NCBI GenBank assembly: GCA_001600695.1
Contig: BCKQ01000004.1
Span: 248,001 to 312,000 of the forward strand
Direction: 5' to 3'
Origin: Ascoidea asiatica
Taxonomy: Eukaryota; Ascomycota; Saccharomycetes; Ascoideales; Ascoideaceae
Length of the DNA: 64,000 nucleotides
Shown: piece by piece, positions 11,532 to 22,056 of the stretch
Layout: each line of letters begins with the position of its first letter
Position numbering within the stretch: the stretch's first letter is position 1
Notes under the pieces: model-generated
What the model was told of the DNA's origin: nothing
Seen by the model: the letters and a program-made list of their open reading frames with translations, nothing else
Databases searched by the model: none
Translations under genes and position numbers: made by a program

Positions 11532-12455
11532 ATGGCTGGTCTAAGTTTTGAAAACTATCAGAGAAATCAATATCTTTCTGATAAAGGGTTTGCAACTCCA
11601 AAGGCAACTTCTACTGGTACTACAATCGTAGGATGTATGTTCGACGGTGGCGTTGTTGTAAGTATAATATTATTCATTATTCAATTAATCATTAATCAAT
11701 TAATCAACTAATTAGTTTATAATTCTAACATTCAATTATTCTTTTTCAATTTAATAAAGATTGCAGCTGATACAAGAGCAACTGCTGGTCCAATAGTTGC
11801 TGATAAAAATTGTGAAAAATTACATAGAATATCACCTCATATTTGGTGTGCAGGTGCTGGAACTGCAGCTGATACTGAAATGGTAACTCAATTAATTAGT
11901 TCAAATATTGAATTACATTCTTTATATACAAATAGACAACCAAGAGTTATAACAACTTTAACTTTAACAAAACAACATTTATTTAAATATCAAGGTCATA
12001 TTGGTGCTTATTTAATTGTTGCAGGTACTGATCCAACTGGTGCTCATTTATATTCAATTCAAGCTCATGGTTCAACTGATTTAGGTTATTATCAATCTTT
12101 AGGTTCTGGTTCACTTGCTGCAATGGCTGTTTTAGAAACAAAATGGAAAAAAAATTTAACTAAAAATGAAGCAATGGATTTATGTTCTGAAGCAATTCAA
12201 TCTGGTATTTGGAATGATTTAGGTTCTGGTTCAAATGTTGATATTTGTGTAATGGAAATTGATAAAGATGCTGTTTTATATAGAAATTATTTAACTCCAA
12301 ATATTAGAGAAGAAAAAGTTAAAAGTTATAAATTTAAAAGAGGTGCAACTCAATATTTAAAAGAATCAACAATTTATAATTCTTGTGATCTTATATCTGA
12401 AGAAGAATTTATAAATACTTCTTCAATTCCAGAACCTATGGAAGTTGATACTTAA
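11532..12455 (+). CDS. PUP1: 20S proteasome beta2 subunit (one intron)
   Basis: Exon 1 is 11532-11657, the intron 11658-11759 (donor GTAAGT, branch TTCTAAC at 11723-11729, acceptor AAG) and exon 2 11760-12455, giving 273 aa. The product is a catalytic, trypsin-like beta subunit. It has a 29-residue propeptide and then the Gly|Thr processing site in STGTTIVG, making Thr30 the mature N-terminal nucleophile. GGVVIAADTRAT and VADKNCEKLH carry the conserved Asp and Lys of the active site. The splice joins GGVV to IAADTRA, the correct family sequence. It acts in the proteasome core in nucleus and cytosol. Confidence 0.95.
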
Positions 12456-12537
12456 TGATCATTATTATCTATTATTTTATATATATACAGTATATATATA
12501 TATATATTATTAATTAAAAAATTTTAAATTTTAAATC

Positions 12538-13929
12538 TTAATTGGAAATTTTTGATTGAAAATAATTAAATTGTTCTAAAATTTGATCTCTAATTTGAGA
12601 ACTACTTAATTTATCATTAAATATATCAAAATTTTTATTTTTTTTAATTTTTGTTTCATTTTCAATATCACTAATTACATTAATTATATGAATTTTTAAT
12701 GGATTTAAATTTTTTTTAATTCTTTCATTATTAACTAAAATCCCACCTTTAAAAGTTTCTTTAGTTACAATTATTGATTGAATATTATTATTTAAAGCAG
12801 GACCAATTGGATCATTTAATTCAGTAATTTTAATAATTAAATTATGTTTTAAATTTGATTTTAATTTATTTAAAAATTTTAAAATATTTTTTTTTCTTAA
12901 ATTAAAAGATTGTAAAAAAATTAAATTTTTTTTCTTAATTAATAAACCTGGTCCAACTAAACCAATATATAAAATTTTTGAAGTTATAAAAGAACATGTT
13001 GATAATAAAATTTTATGACCATCATGTAAATGATCAAAAGTTCCACCAACTGATGATATTTCATAAAAATCTTTACCAATATTGTTTGAATCTGAATCAT
13101 AATTAAGACTATCACTATTTTTCAAAGTTTCTGAATCTTCATTTGAATCACTTGAATCGGAAACAGAATCATTTAAATCTTCACTGAAATTTTCAATAGA
13201 ATTACTTCTTGAATTACTTTTTGAATTACTTTTTGAATTATTATCTAGTTCATTCATTGAATCTTGAATTAAATCACTATTTGAATAATTCAAATCATCT
13301 AAATTATCATTTGAATCATTTAAAGGAAATATTTTTAAATTTTTTTTATTAAATTTCAAAGAAGATAAATTTAAAAATTTATTAATTATTGAAAATTTAT
13401 TTGAAATTATTAAATTATAATTATAAAAATTTAAGTTATTATTATTAATATTAAAATCTAAATTACTTAAATTAAATAAAATTTGAGTGAAAATATTTGG
13501 ATTAATAAATATTAAATTTTGTTTATTACTATTAACAAATTTTTTTTTTAAAATAAATAATTTTTTATTAATAATTTTTCTTGAGAAATTATAAAAAAAA
13601 GTTAAAATTTTTTCTAAATCATTTGAATTTTTAATGATTGGTAATAAATAAAAATCTAAATATTTTTTATTATTAATTAAAATTTTTGAATCATTTAAAA
13701 ATTGATTAAAATAATTAAATTTTTCATCAGATTTTGATAAATTATTAAAATTAATTAAAAATTTTTTAAAAATTGAATTATTTTTATCGATTAAATAAGT
13801 ATCCAAAGGATTTGATAATAAAAGATCAATTGAATTTTCAATAATTGATTTATATTTATAAGGATTTTTAAAATCAGAAATTATAATTGCAATTGAGTTT
13901 ATATTCTTAGATGAATTAGATTCTGACAT
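12538..13929 (-). CDS. CAB4: Phosphopantetheine adenylyltransferase (CoA synthesis)
   Basis: This enzyme joins AMP to 4'-phosphopantetheine to form dephospho-CoA. The 463-aa protein has a poorly conserved, Asn/Leu-rich N-terminal half with a Ser/Asn/Asp low-complexity tract (about 205-285). The C-terminal nucleotidyltransferase domain carries GGTFDHLHDGHK (near 293-305, with the HxGH nucleotide-binding motif), ETFKGGILVN and the SSSQIRD motif near the end. The fungal family commonly has such a divergent N-terminal extension. The extreme A/T content, with runs of Asn, Lys and Ile codons, makes the N-terminus hard to align. The gene stops 82 bp from PUP1, its convergent neighbour. Confidence 0.88.
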   Translation of the reverse strand: MSESNSSKNINSIAIIISDFKNPYKYKSIIENSIDLLLSNPLDTYLIDKNNSIFKKFLINFNNLSKSDEKFNYFNQFLNDSKILINNKKYLDFYLLPIIKNSNDLEKILTFFYNFSRKIINKKLFILKKKFVNSNKQNLIFINPNIFTQILFNLSNLDFNINNNNLNFYNYNLIISNKFSIINKFLNLSSLKFNKKNLKIFPLNDSNDNLDDLNYSNSDLIQDSMNELDNNSKSNSKSNSRSNSIENFSEDLNDSVSDSSDSNEDSETLKNSDSLNYDSDSNNIGKDFYEISSVGGTFDHLHDGHKILLSTCSFITSKILYIGLVGPGLLIKKKNLIFLQSFNLRKKNILKFLNKLKSNLKHNLIIKITELNDPIGPALNNNIQSIIVTKETFKGGILVNNERIKKNLNPLKIHIINVISDIENETKIKKNKNFDIFNDKLSSSQIRDQILEQFNYFQSKISN

Positions 13930-14507
13930 TTTATTTATATTAAACGAATTCCAAAAAGGATAAATAAGTCAGTCAGTATGAGATATTGATAATAAGATAT
14001 ATTCATCTGAATTAAATAAATCAAGGAAAGAGTATATAAAAGAATAAATAAATAAAAAAGAAAAGAAAAGAAAAGATATCAGATAAGAAGAACAAGATAA
14101 AAAGAAGTAATTAGTTATCAGTATTTCTTCTAGCTTTGGTTTATAAATCAAACCTTTATTTTATAACATGTCTTGATTTTTATCTCGAGCTCTGCTTAAA
14201 AGCAGTATTTACTGATGTTTACTGATGTTTATTGATGTTTATGTGATTTGGTGAGTCTCGGTCGAAACTCGACACAGCGATGAGAAAAGAGCACGTGGGC
14301 AGAGGAGACCAGGGTAGCGGGTGGTTTAGTCAAGTCATGTGATACGTTCGATGAGACCATTTGTTTGGGTCTTTTTATTTTTTAAAATATATTCAGCTTA
14401 TTTTTATTATTATTATTTAATTTACTTATTTATTTATGAGATAGTTTATGGATTATATATACTGGATAATAGATTAGAATATATTAAAAAGGAGAAAATA
14501 AAATGAA
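13930..14507. other. CAB4 upstream / SDH2 3' region
   Basis: Contains three ACTGATGTTT-type 10-bp repeats at 14211-14240, a G+C-richer patch (14250-14360), and CACGTGGG at 14292-14299, an E-box spelled like a Pho4/Cbf1 site. These lie 280-370 bp before the CAB4 start. No gene is seen. Confidence 0.5.
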
Positions 14508-15323
14508 TTAATCGAGAGCTAATATTTTTTTAATTTCAGCTATTGCTTTACCAGGATTTAAACCTTTTGGACAAGTTCTTGTACAATTTAAAATAGTATG
14601 ACATCTATAAAGGGACATTGAATTTTGTAACATTTCTTTTCTAAAATTAGTTGCTTCATCTCTTGAATCTATTAACCATCTATAAGCTTGCATTAAGACA
14701 GCAGGACCAAGATATTCTTGTTGATTCCACCAATATGAAGGACAAGAAGTTGAACAACATGCACATAATATACATTCATATAAACCATCTAATTTTTTTC
14801 TATCTTGTATAGATTGTAAATTTTCTTTACCATCAACAGGAATTTCTTTTTTTTTTTGTAAATATGGTTGAATTGATTTATATTGTTTATAAAAATGAGT
14901 TAAATCAGGTACTAAATCTCTTACAACAAACATATGTGGTAATGGATAAATTTTTGTTGGATTTGAAACATTTTTATCAATTCTACAAAGACAAGCTAAA
15001 GTATTTTTACCTTCAATATTCATTGCACATGAACCACAAATACCTTCTCTACAAGATCTTCTAAAAGTTAAAGTTGAATCTTGTTCATTTTTAATTTTTA
15101 ATATAGCATCTAAAATCATTGGACCACATTGATTTAAATCAACTTTATATTCTTTTAATTGAGGTTTAATTTCAGGAGTATCTGGAGACCATCTATAAAT
15201 TTTAAAAGTTTTAATTAAAGCAGGTTTTGTTGCAGTTGTTGCTAAATTTCTTGAAAAACTTTGATTTATAATAACACTGTTATTAATATAAGAAGTTGAT
15301 TTAAGAATTGAATTTTTAAACAT
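14508..15323 (-). CDS. SDH2: Succinate dehydrogenase iron-sulphur subunit
   Basis: Complex II subunit that carries electrons from the flavoprotein Sdh1 to ubiquinone. The 271-aa precursor starts with a basic, Ser/Asn-rich mitochondrial presequence (about 1-30). The 2Fe-2S ligands are Cys91, 96, 99 and 111 (CREGICGSC and LAC). The 4Fe-4S group is in [11 protein letters not shown] (184-194), and the 3Fe-4S group includes Cys241, 247 and 251 ([14 protein letters not shown]). All ligands are present. CCAATCA at 15542 and TCATTGG at 15801 upstream could bind the HAP complex, as expected for a respiratory gene, but this is inferred. Confidence 0.97.
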   Translation of the reverse strand: MFKNSILKSTSYINNSVIINQSFSRNLATTATKPALIKTFKIYRWSPDTPEIKPQLKEYKVDLNQCGPMILDAILKIKNEQDSTLTFRRSCREGICGSCAMNIEGKNTLACLCRIDKNVSNPTKIYPLPHMFVVRDLVPDLTHFYKQYKSIQPYLQKKKEIPVDGKENLQSIQDRKKLDGLYECILCACCSTSCPSYWWNQQEYLGPAVLMQAYRWLIDSRDEATNFRKEMLQNSMSLYRCHTILNCTRTCPKGLNPGKAIAEIKKILALD

Positions 15324-15449
15324 ATTGATTATTGTAGTTATAAATATATGATAATGAATATGATACTGAATTAAATGAAAAGAATATCAATATTAATATT
15401 GATTTGATATTAATACGAATAATAACGATAGTAGAATAGAATACAACAG

Positions 15450-15540
15450 GAATATAGAAATAGAAATAGAAATAGAAATATAATACAGTGATGATTATGA
15501 TTATAATTATGATTATGATTATGATTATGATAATAATAAA
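15450..15540. repeat. TAGAAA and ATTATG microsatellites upstream of SDH2
   Basis: AATAGAAATAGAAA units (6 bp, about 15450-15480) are followed by TTATGA/TTATAA hexamers (about 15491-15536). Both are simple repeats in the SDH2 5' leader/promoter. Confidence 0.8.
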
Positions 15541-16392
15541 CCCAATCAATCAATCACACAGTCAGCACTTCAGCTTACGCAGTAAATAAGTAAATATCGA
15601 CAAAATCCAGTACTGAACAATTTCAATCTCAATTCGAACAGCTCTAATTTGATATTGTTGGAACATTTGATATTGATCTCAGTTGTATGGAGTCTTAACT
15701 ATGCACTCTTAACTATGCACTCTTAACTATGGAGATCCAATTCTCTCCTGGTTTGGAGACTCAACTGCTTTTCTGTCTGTCAGCAGCTTTTCCCGCGGCG
15801 TCATTGGCTCTTCTTTCCCAGGCTCCAGTCCTCCACGCGCTGTTTGCCCTGGGTTGTTCGGCCTCGCTCCCGATCACAGTCCAAGAATTCCAAGGATTCC
15901 AACGTTGAATAACAGCGCGCTTCCCTTCTTCCGCCGACGCGCTGACTAATATCCATCCCCCGGGTAGCTCCAGGAAAAGTGGCGTATACTAGCCACCGTG
16001 GCTAAATATTAAATGTCAGGTGACAATTCAGGATCCCAATACATGGTACTGCTCTTGCCACCACCAGCCATACGTGCCACCACCCCGTGCCACCACCCCG
16101 TGCCACCCCGTGCCGCAGCTCTGACAGCCGTTTCGCTTTATTTTACTTCATTCCATACAAAATGCCAATCCAAGAGAAAAGAGTATCACTTTCCAGTTAT
16201 CAGTTGATTCTTCTTCCTTTTCTTTTACTCTTCTTTTTTTATATCTTCTTTTCTTTTCTTTTCTTTTCTTATATTTGATTATTTCTTTCTATTATTATTA
16301 TTAAATTATATCCAAAACTTAATATTCAATCAATTATCAATATTATAATCAAACATCTTTCTTTATAATCTAATAATCTCTTTAAAACTTCT
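15541..16392. other. Divergent SDH2 / STB6-like promoter with GC island
   Basis: After CCAATCA (15542-15548), the region from about 15770 to 16130 is strikingly G+C-rich for this genome, with CCCGCGGCG, GCGCGC, CCGCCGACGCGC and CCCCCGGG. It includes TCATTGG (15801) and a tandem CCGTGCCACCACC repeat at 16073-16114. A TTTTCTTTTC tract precedes the STB6-like start. Short open frames here (for example from 16013) use codons unlike the genes and I do not call them. Confidence 0.55.
16073..16114 (+). repeat. C-rich tandem repeat CCGTGCCACCACC
   Basis: About two and a half copies of a 13-bp C-rich unit, with a shortened third copy, lie within the GC island upstream of the Asn-rich gene. Copies of CGTGCCACC recur at regular spacing, which suggests tandem duplication or repeated factor-binding sites. 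Confidence 0.7.
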
Positions 16393-16537
16393 ATGGAATC
16401 TGATCAAAAACAAAAATCTCTGTCTTCAAAAAAATTTCAAATTAAATCAAAATTAAAATCTCAATTGAATTCTTCAATCAAAAAAAATAATAATAATAAC
16501 AATAACAACAATAACCACACCCACAACCACAACCACA

Positions 16538-16571
<34 letters not shown>

Positions 16572-18972
16572 CTCAATAACCTCTTTAAAATATGATAACA
16601 ATATAACAACCGATCATAATAATAAAGAAGATAACTCAAAATTAATATCTTTAATATTCCCAGATATTAGAGCTTTTAATCATATCAAATCTTTATTTCC
16701 TTCAAATTTTATTTATTCTTTTAAAAAAATTCAATTAATTGGTTTTGAATCTTATTTAGTACAACAATGGATATATTTAAGAAAAATTGGTACTTTAATA
16801 ACTTCATATACTGGAAATTCAAATGATAAACTTATTGCTTATTTATTTCAATTCACTTCTTTAACCGCCGACACTTCATTAACCGCCAATAATAATAATA
16901 ATACCACCAATAATAATACTACCACTAATAATACTACCACTAATAATAATGATAAAAAAAATTCTCAATTCTTAAATAACTTATCAAATATACCTTCATC
17001 TTTAAAATCTTATCTTAATGAATTAATTTATTTTCAAAAAACTAAAAAATTTTATTATAAAAATTTTGCTTATATCTTCATAACTAATTTATCTTTTTTT
17101 TATAATTTAAATGATGATTTATCTCTTAATTTATTAAAAATTAATAATAACTCAATTAATAATAATTTAGATATAAATTCATTATATTCTCAATTTATTA
17201 TAAATTTTAATTTAAAAAAATTAAATTGTGGTTCAAGATCTGCTTTAATTTTTAATAATCCTTCAAATTTATCAATTAATAAATTTTATTCAATGTTTAA
17301 AATTAATTTTAATAATAATTCTAATAATAATTCAAATTTATCATATTCTTTAAAACATTTAATTATTTATTTACAAATTTCTTTATATTATTTTAATTTA
17401 TTACCTTCAAATTATATAAATGATGGTTTAATTTGTGAAAAAACTATAAATTCAATAAAAAAATTTTGGTCTTATTTTGGTTTTAATTTTTTTAAATTAA
17501 ATTTAATTAAAAAAAATTTAAATTCAAAAAATTTATTTAATAATTTATTTTTTTTAAAAATTTCAATTTCTGCAATTTTAAGTTCAATTATAAATTTATA
17601 TTTAAGATTATTATTTATAATTCCAAATGAAATTAATGTTAAAAAAGATCCTTTTGATATTTTAAATTTTTTAAATATCATTTTTCAATTTAAAAAAATT
17701 TATAAAATTACTAACAACTATAATAATACTAGTAATAATATTACTAATAATAATTATTATTATTCATTTCTTGACTTAAAAACTATAGATTTAATTATAA
17801 ATTTGAGTAATAATAAATTTAAAGATAATGAACTAAAATTTAAAAAATTTATTAAAAATCATTTAATTTTAAATAAATGGGATTTAAATTATATTGATTT
17901 AACTAAAAAAAATTTTAATAAATTAAAAAATAATATCACTGTCAATTCTTCAAATTCAGATATTCAATTTAATTCAAATATTATTGATAATAATAGTGAT
18001 AATATTATTATTAATGACAATAATATTAAAAATACTAATAATTCAAAAGAAAAGTCTACTTCTAATAATAATTCAATTGATAATAATATTAATATAAATG
18101 ATAATATTATCATGAAAAATAATGATAATGATAACGACAACATTAATATTAATAATAATAATAATAATGATGACAATGATAATGATAATGATAATGATAA
18201 TACCAATACTACTACTACAAATAGTAATAGTAATAAAATATCTTTCAACATTAATGATATAAAATCATTTGACGATTTAAAAACTTTAGATATTGAAGAA
18301 TTTATTTTAATGATTCAAGGTAAAAAATTAAAACATTTATGGTTTGGAATTGGTCAAGAAGTTGAATTTAATCCAAATGTTTTTAATTATTTAAATGATT
18401 TAAATTCAAACATTTCAAAATTAAACAATATAAATAATATTAATAATAATAATAATATTAATGATATTAATAATGATAATATTCCAAACAATATTACAAA
18501 TAATAATATCACTAAAGATAATAATTGTAACTATAATTATAATTGTAATTTTCAATCTGATACAATTTCAAATGATGATAATCCCAATAGTCCAAGTTCT
18601 TTAAATAATAATAATAATAAAAATGATAATTATAATTGTGAATATAATAATAATTCAATAGGAAATTCATCAAATTCAAAATCAAATAAACATAATTATT
18701 CTCAAAGTTTTGGCAATGCAATTTTTACAACTGCAATGGAAGGTAGTTCAAATTTAAATCTAAATTTAAATACAATTAAATCAAAAGGTAAAAAATTTCG
18801 TAATAAATTTCATACAAAAACAAAATCTATTATAAATATTGATAATAATTCAAATTTAAATTCAAATATTGATTTAATTAATAATAATAGTAATGAAAAT
18901 GAAATTGAATATAATTTAAAAAAAAATCATCGTTTGAATTCGAATTTTAATATAAACAATAAAAGTAATAGT

Positions 18973-19020
<48 letters not shown>

Positions 19021-19698
19021 AGCAGTGAAACAAGTAAAGTTGAATCAATTGTAACAACTGAAACTAGTTCATTATGCTCAGATTCCGATATTAATAATAT
19101 TAGTAAACTAAATATCAATATTAATAAAAATTTAAATAGAAGATCTTCATTTCCATTTATTAAAGAAGAAATAAATTTAAATAAACTTAATTATGATCAT
19201 CCATATTTAGACAATCTATATTCTTTCAATAAAAATTATGATATTAATAATTCAGATGTCAAATCATTCAATGAAATTGAAGAAAACTTATCCAATTTTA
19301 AAATTAAATATCCTTTTACTTTAACTTCAGAATATATAAGTAAATTAATTATAAAAAATAAAATTCTAAAAATAAATTCAAAAATTGAAAAAAAGAAGTA
19401 TGAATATTATGAGTTCAAAATTAATGATTTATTTTCAAAAATTATTTATAAGACTTTAGAAGTGAGTGAAATGATTAAAAATTTAAATACAGAAGTAAAT
19501 TATAATTATAAATTAAAAAATTCAAAACTTAAATCTAAATTAGCTGATTTACAATCACTTTATTTCAAATTAAAATATGAATTAAGAGTTTTAAAAATTA
19601 GAGTTAGAGATGTTGAAGTATCAACAGATGAATTTGATGATAAAATTAAATACTTTGAACAATATATCAATAAATATTTGCAACAACAGCCAAAATAA
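16393..19698 (+). CDS. Asn-rich STB2/STB6-like protein
   Basis: The 1101-aa protein is dominated by Asn tracts (for example about 33-60, 545-620, 675-705, 860-876). Two conserved islands are visible: an N-terminal block (about 84-157) with SLIFPDIRAFN, IGFESYLVQQWIYLRK and LITSYTGN, and a later block (637-668) with LMIQGKKLKHLWFGIGQEVEFNP. This pattern (...GYxLYLVEQW...TSYTGD...) is what I know from the N-terminal domain of fungal STB6-type proteins. In S. cerevisiae, Stb2 and Stb6 were found as Sin3-binding proteins. A C-terminal coiled coil (about 1010-1095) is rich in Lys/Glu/Leu. A role in Sin3/Rpd3 chromatin repression is a guess from that relationship. The family call is moderately firm, the function unknown. 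Confidence 0.65.
18976..19018 (+). repeat. AAT trinucleotide run (poly-Asn)
   Basis: An uninterrupted AAT run of about 14 codons inside the Asn-rich gene. Further AAT/AAC runs occur at 16488-16570 and 18150-18200. Such pure codon runs are prone to slippage. Confidence 0.9.
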
Positions 19699-21107
19699 AT
19701 CAAAAAGATATTGGAATGTTAGTTGAATAATTTTTTTTTCTGCCATTCACGCTGCTTTATATTTTTTTACTACTTTTAAATGACAGTAAGACGATGATAT
19801 CATAGCCCGAGAACTATTTTTTTTACAATACCTTTGACATTATCTTTTACAATTTAAGGTGATTTTTTTTTCCTTTCTTTTTTTTTTTTTTATGAGTTAT
19901 CATCTCATAATAGAGCATTAGACTTGTTTTCCTCGGAAAAGAGCATCATTTCATATATCAATTAGAGCATCGTTCAGTAACACATAGAATTTACAAATTG
20001 AATTTTGTAAAATACATTTATTTTAGAAAACAAAAATCCAAAATTCTGTAGAACTTTAAAGTTGAAAATCTAGGAGCAACGAGTCCTATTTTCTGCATCT
20101 CGACGCATGACAAATCACCTAAATCTTATTTCTTATCAAATGAAAACAACATCTAAAAATTGAAAATAAAAACACTTTGATTGTACAGTATTTGATACAT
20201 AATCTTCAAAAAATGGAGTATAATATACTTTAAATTTAGATATTCAAAGAATAAGGAAATGAACAAACTTTGAATCTATTTTTTTTCTCATATAGACATT
20301 GCAACTACTACCAATAGAAAATCGATAAATACTCAAATAAAAATCCAAATTGCTAGTTCTCAATTGTTCTATTAAGTTACTTATGAAGGATGTAAGAATC
20401 AGTATCTTTTGAAAAGACGAGATTTATATTAGACAATATGGTTTTCTTTTTTTTACTTCCTGAATGTATATTGTTATCGGAAGCTCTTCAATCTCAATAT
20501 CACTTTAATCCAGTCATGACCAATCACACCAGTGCCATTATCAAATGAGCCATCAATCTCATCTCTTGCTCTTCCTTCTCTTCACAACTTTCCTTTCTTC
20601 TTTCTTCTTTCTTCTTTCTTCTTTCTTCTTTCTTCTGATGAAATTTATAAATTTGCTCTTTCAAACTTTGTTTTTGTGCTCTGCCCTCGGATTTCGTGCA
20701 AAGCCCGAGAATTGAGATTTCCGGTGTATATTACTTCCATAAATAGCAGATTATTATAGTTGATAACCGGTGTTTCCGGTTGGTAGTGTGATTTATGGGA
20801 ACTGAACTGAGATTAACGTTGAATCAATGGATTCTGAGCAATGTTTTTGTTTTTATTCACAGGCCTTTGATTCGAATTAGATTTGAGAATAGTTTGAGAA
20901 TAGTTTGAGAATATTCAATTACACTGAATCAAAGAATTAGAATTAAATTGCAACTTCAATTTCAATTTTGTTTGAGATCTAGATTTAGATTTGGTGAAAT
21001 TTTTATGTGATTTACATCCTTTGGCTGAACTTTTAAACTTTCAAACGAAACAAATTATAATATTTAATTAAAATTTAATCAATAATTTACAGAATTTACT
21101 TGGAATA
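19699..21107. other. 1.4-kb intergenic region before RCF1
   Basis: No supported gene. It holds T-rich 3' sequence after the Asn-rich gene, a (TTTCTTC)n repeat at about 20593-20635, a small hairpin AACCGG-TGTTT-CCGGTT (20765-20781), TTAACGTT at 20813-20820 and an A/T-rich RCF1 promoter. A short open frame at 20532-20759 arises mostly from the TTTCTTC repeat and is rejected. I saw no tRNA-like A/B boxes. Confidence 0.5.
20593..20635 (+). repeat. (TTTCTTC)n microsatellite
   Basis: About six consecutive 7-bp TTTCTTC units in the RCF1 upstream region, forming a pure pyrimidine strand of the kind often found in yeast promoters. Confidence 0.85.
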
Positions 21108-21676
21108 ATGTCTGGCTTACCTTCAAGTTTTGACAATAGAGAGGCTACCCTCGAGTAAGTTTATAAATACAGTATATATATTGACAGCAATTAACACAAT
21201 CAAGATTATATCCAACTAACAATGTCTTTATTATTCTTGTTTTTTTTTTCAAATTTAATTTTAGGGAGATGCCCTTTATAGAGCGTGTGAAATTTCATCT
21301 TAAGAGAGAACCTCTTGTTCCTTTAGGAACACTTTTAACTTGTGGTGCTGTATATTATGCTGCTCAAGCAATAAGAACTGGTAATAAACAAGGTGCTCAA
21401 AAATATTTCAGATATAGAGTTGGTTTTCAAGCTGCAACTATTGTTGCTTTAGTTGTTGGTGGTTTAATTTATGGTAATGAAAGTGTTGAAGCTAAAAAAC
21501 AGAAAGAAGATTTACTAAGAGAAAAAGCAAAACTTAGAGAACAATTATGGATTGAAGAATTAGAAAGAAGAGATGAAGAATCAAAATTAAAAGTTAAAAG
21601 AGCAGAAATAATGAAAGCTGCAAAATTAGCTAGAATTAATAAAGAAAAAGAATTAGAAAAACAAGATAAAAATTAA
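21108..21676 (+). CDS. RCF1: Respiratory supercomplex factor 1, HIG1 domain (one intron)
   Basis: Exon 1 is 21108-21154, ending two bases into codon 16. The intron is 21155-21264 (donor GTAAGT, branch AACTAAC at 21214-21220, acceptor TTAG) and exon 2 is 21265-21676. The 152-aa product has the HIG1 domain: [15 protein letters not shown], then a membrane segment [15 protein letters not shown], the Q-x3-R-x-R-x3-Q signature [11 protein letters not shown], and a second membrane segment [13 protein letters not shown] charged coiled-coil tail follows. Rcf1 sits in the inner mitochondrial membrane and associates with cytochrome oxidase and III-IV supercomplexes. An early intron splitting the short N-terminus is believable because it restores the family-like SLP...EATLEEMPF start. 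Confidence 0.93.
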
Positions 21677-22056
21677 ATAATTATCAAATTTATCTTATCT
21701 ATTCGTACTCAATCCGAAATCTATAAATATTTTTAATCTTAACAATCAACCTTACCTTTTATGTTATGTCTGTTTTCTATATTACTATTATTATGATGAA
21801 TATTTACAATTTTTTTTTATATTCGGTAAAAGAAACGAAATTAGAAACAAAGATAGAAACGAAAATTATTATTATTAAAATTTAGTCTGAATGAAATTAA
21901 TGAAAACAATATAAAATTATATATAGACATTGAAGAGAGTTTATATGATAAAAAGAAAAGAAAAATTTAGAAAAGTAAACTGAAAAAAAAAAATAGATTT
22001 GAGTTAATTTTTTTTTTTTAAAAATTAAGCCAAAAAAATTTATGTTTTTATTTTTT
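21677..22056. other. Convergent 3' region RCF1/FET3
   Basis: Very A/T-rich spacer between two converging genes, with poly-A and poly-T tracts. No gene is seen; the open frame at 21897-22079 is simple sequence. Confidence 0.5.
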
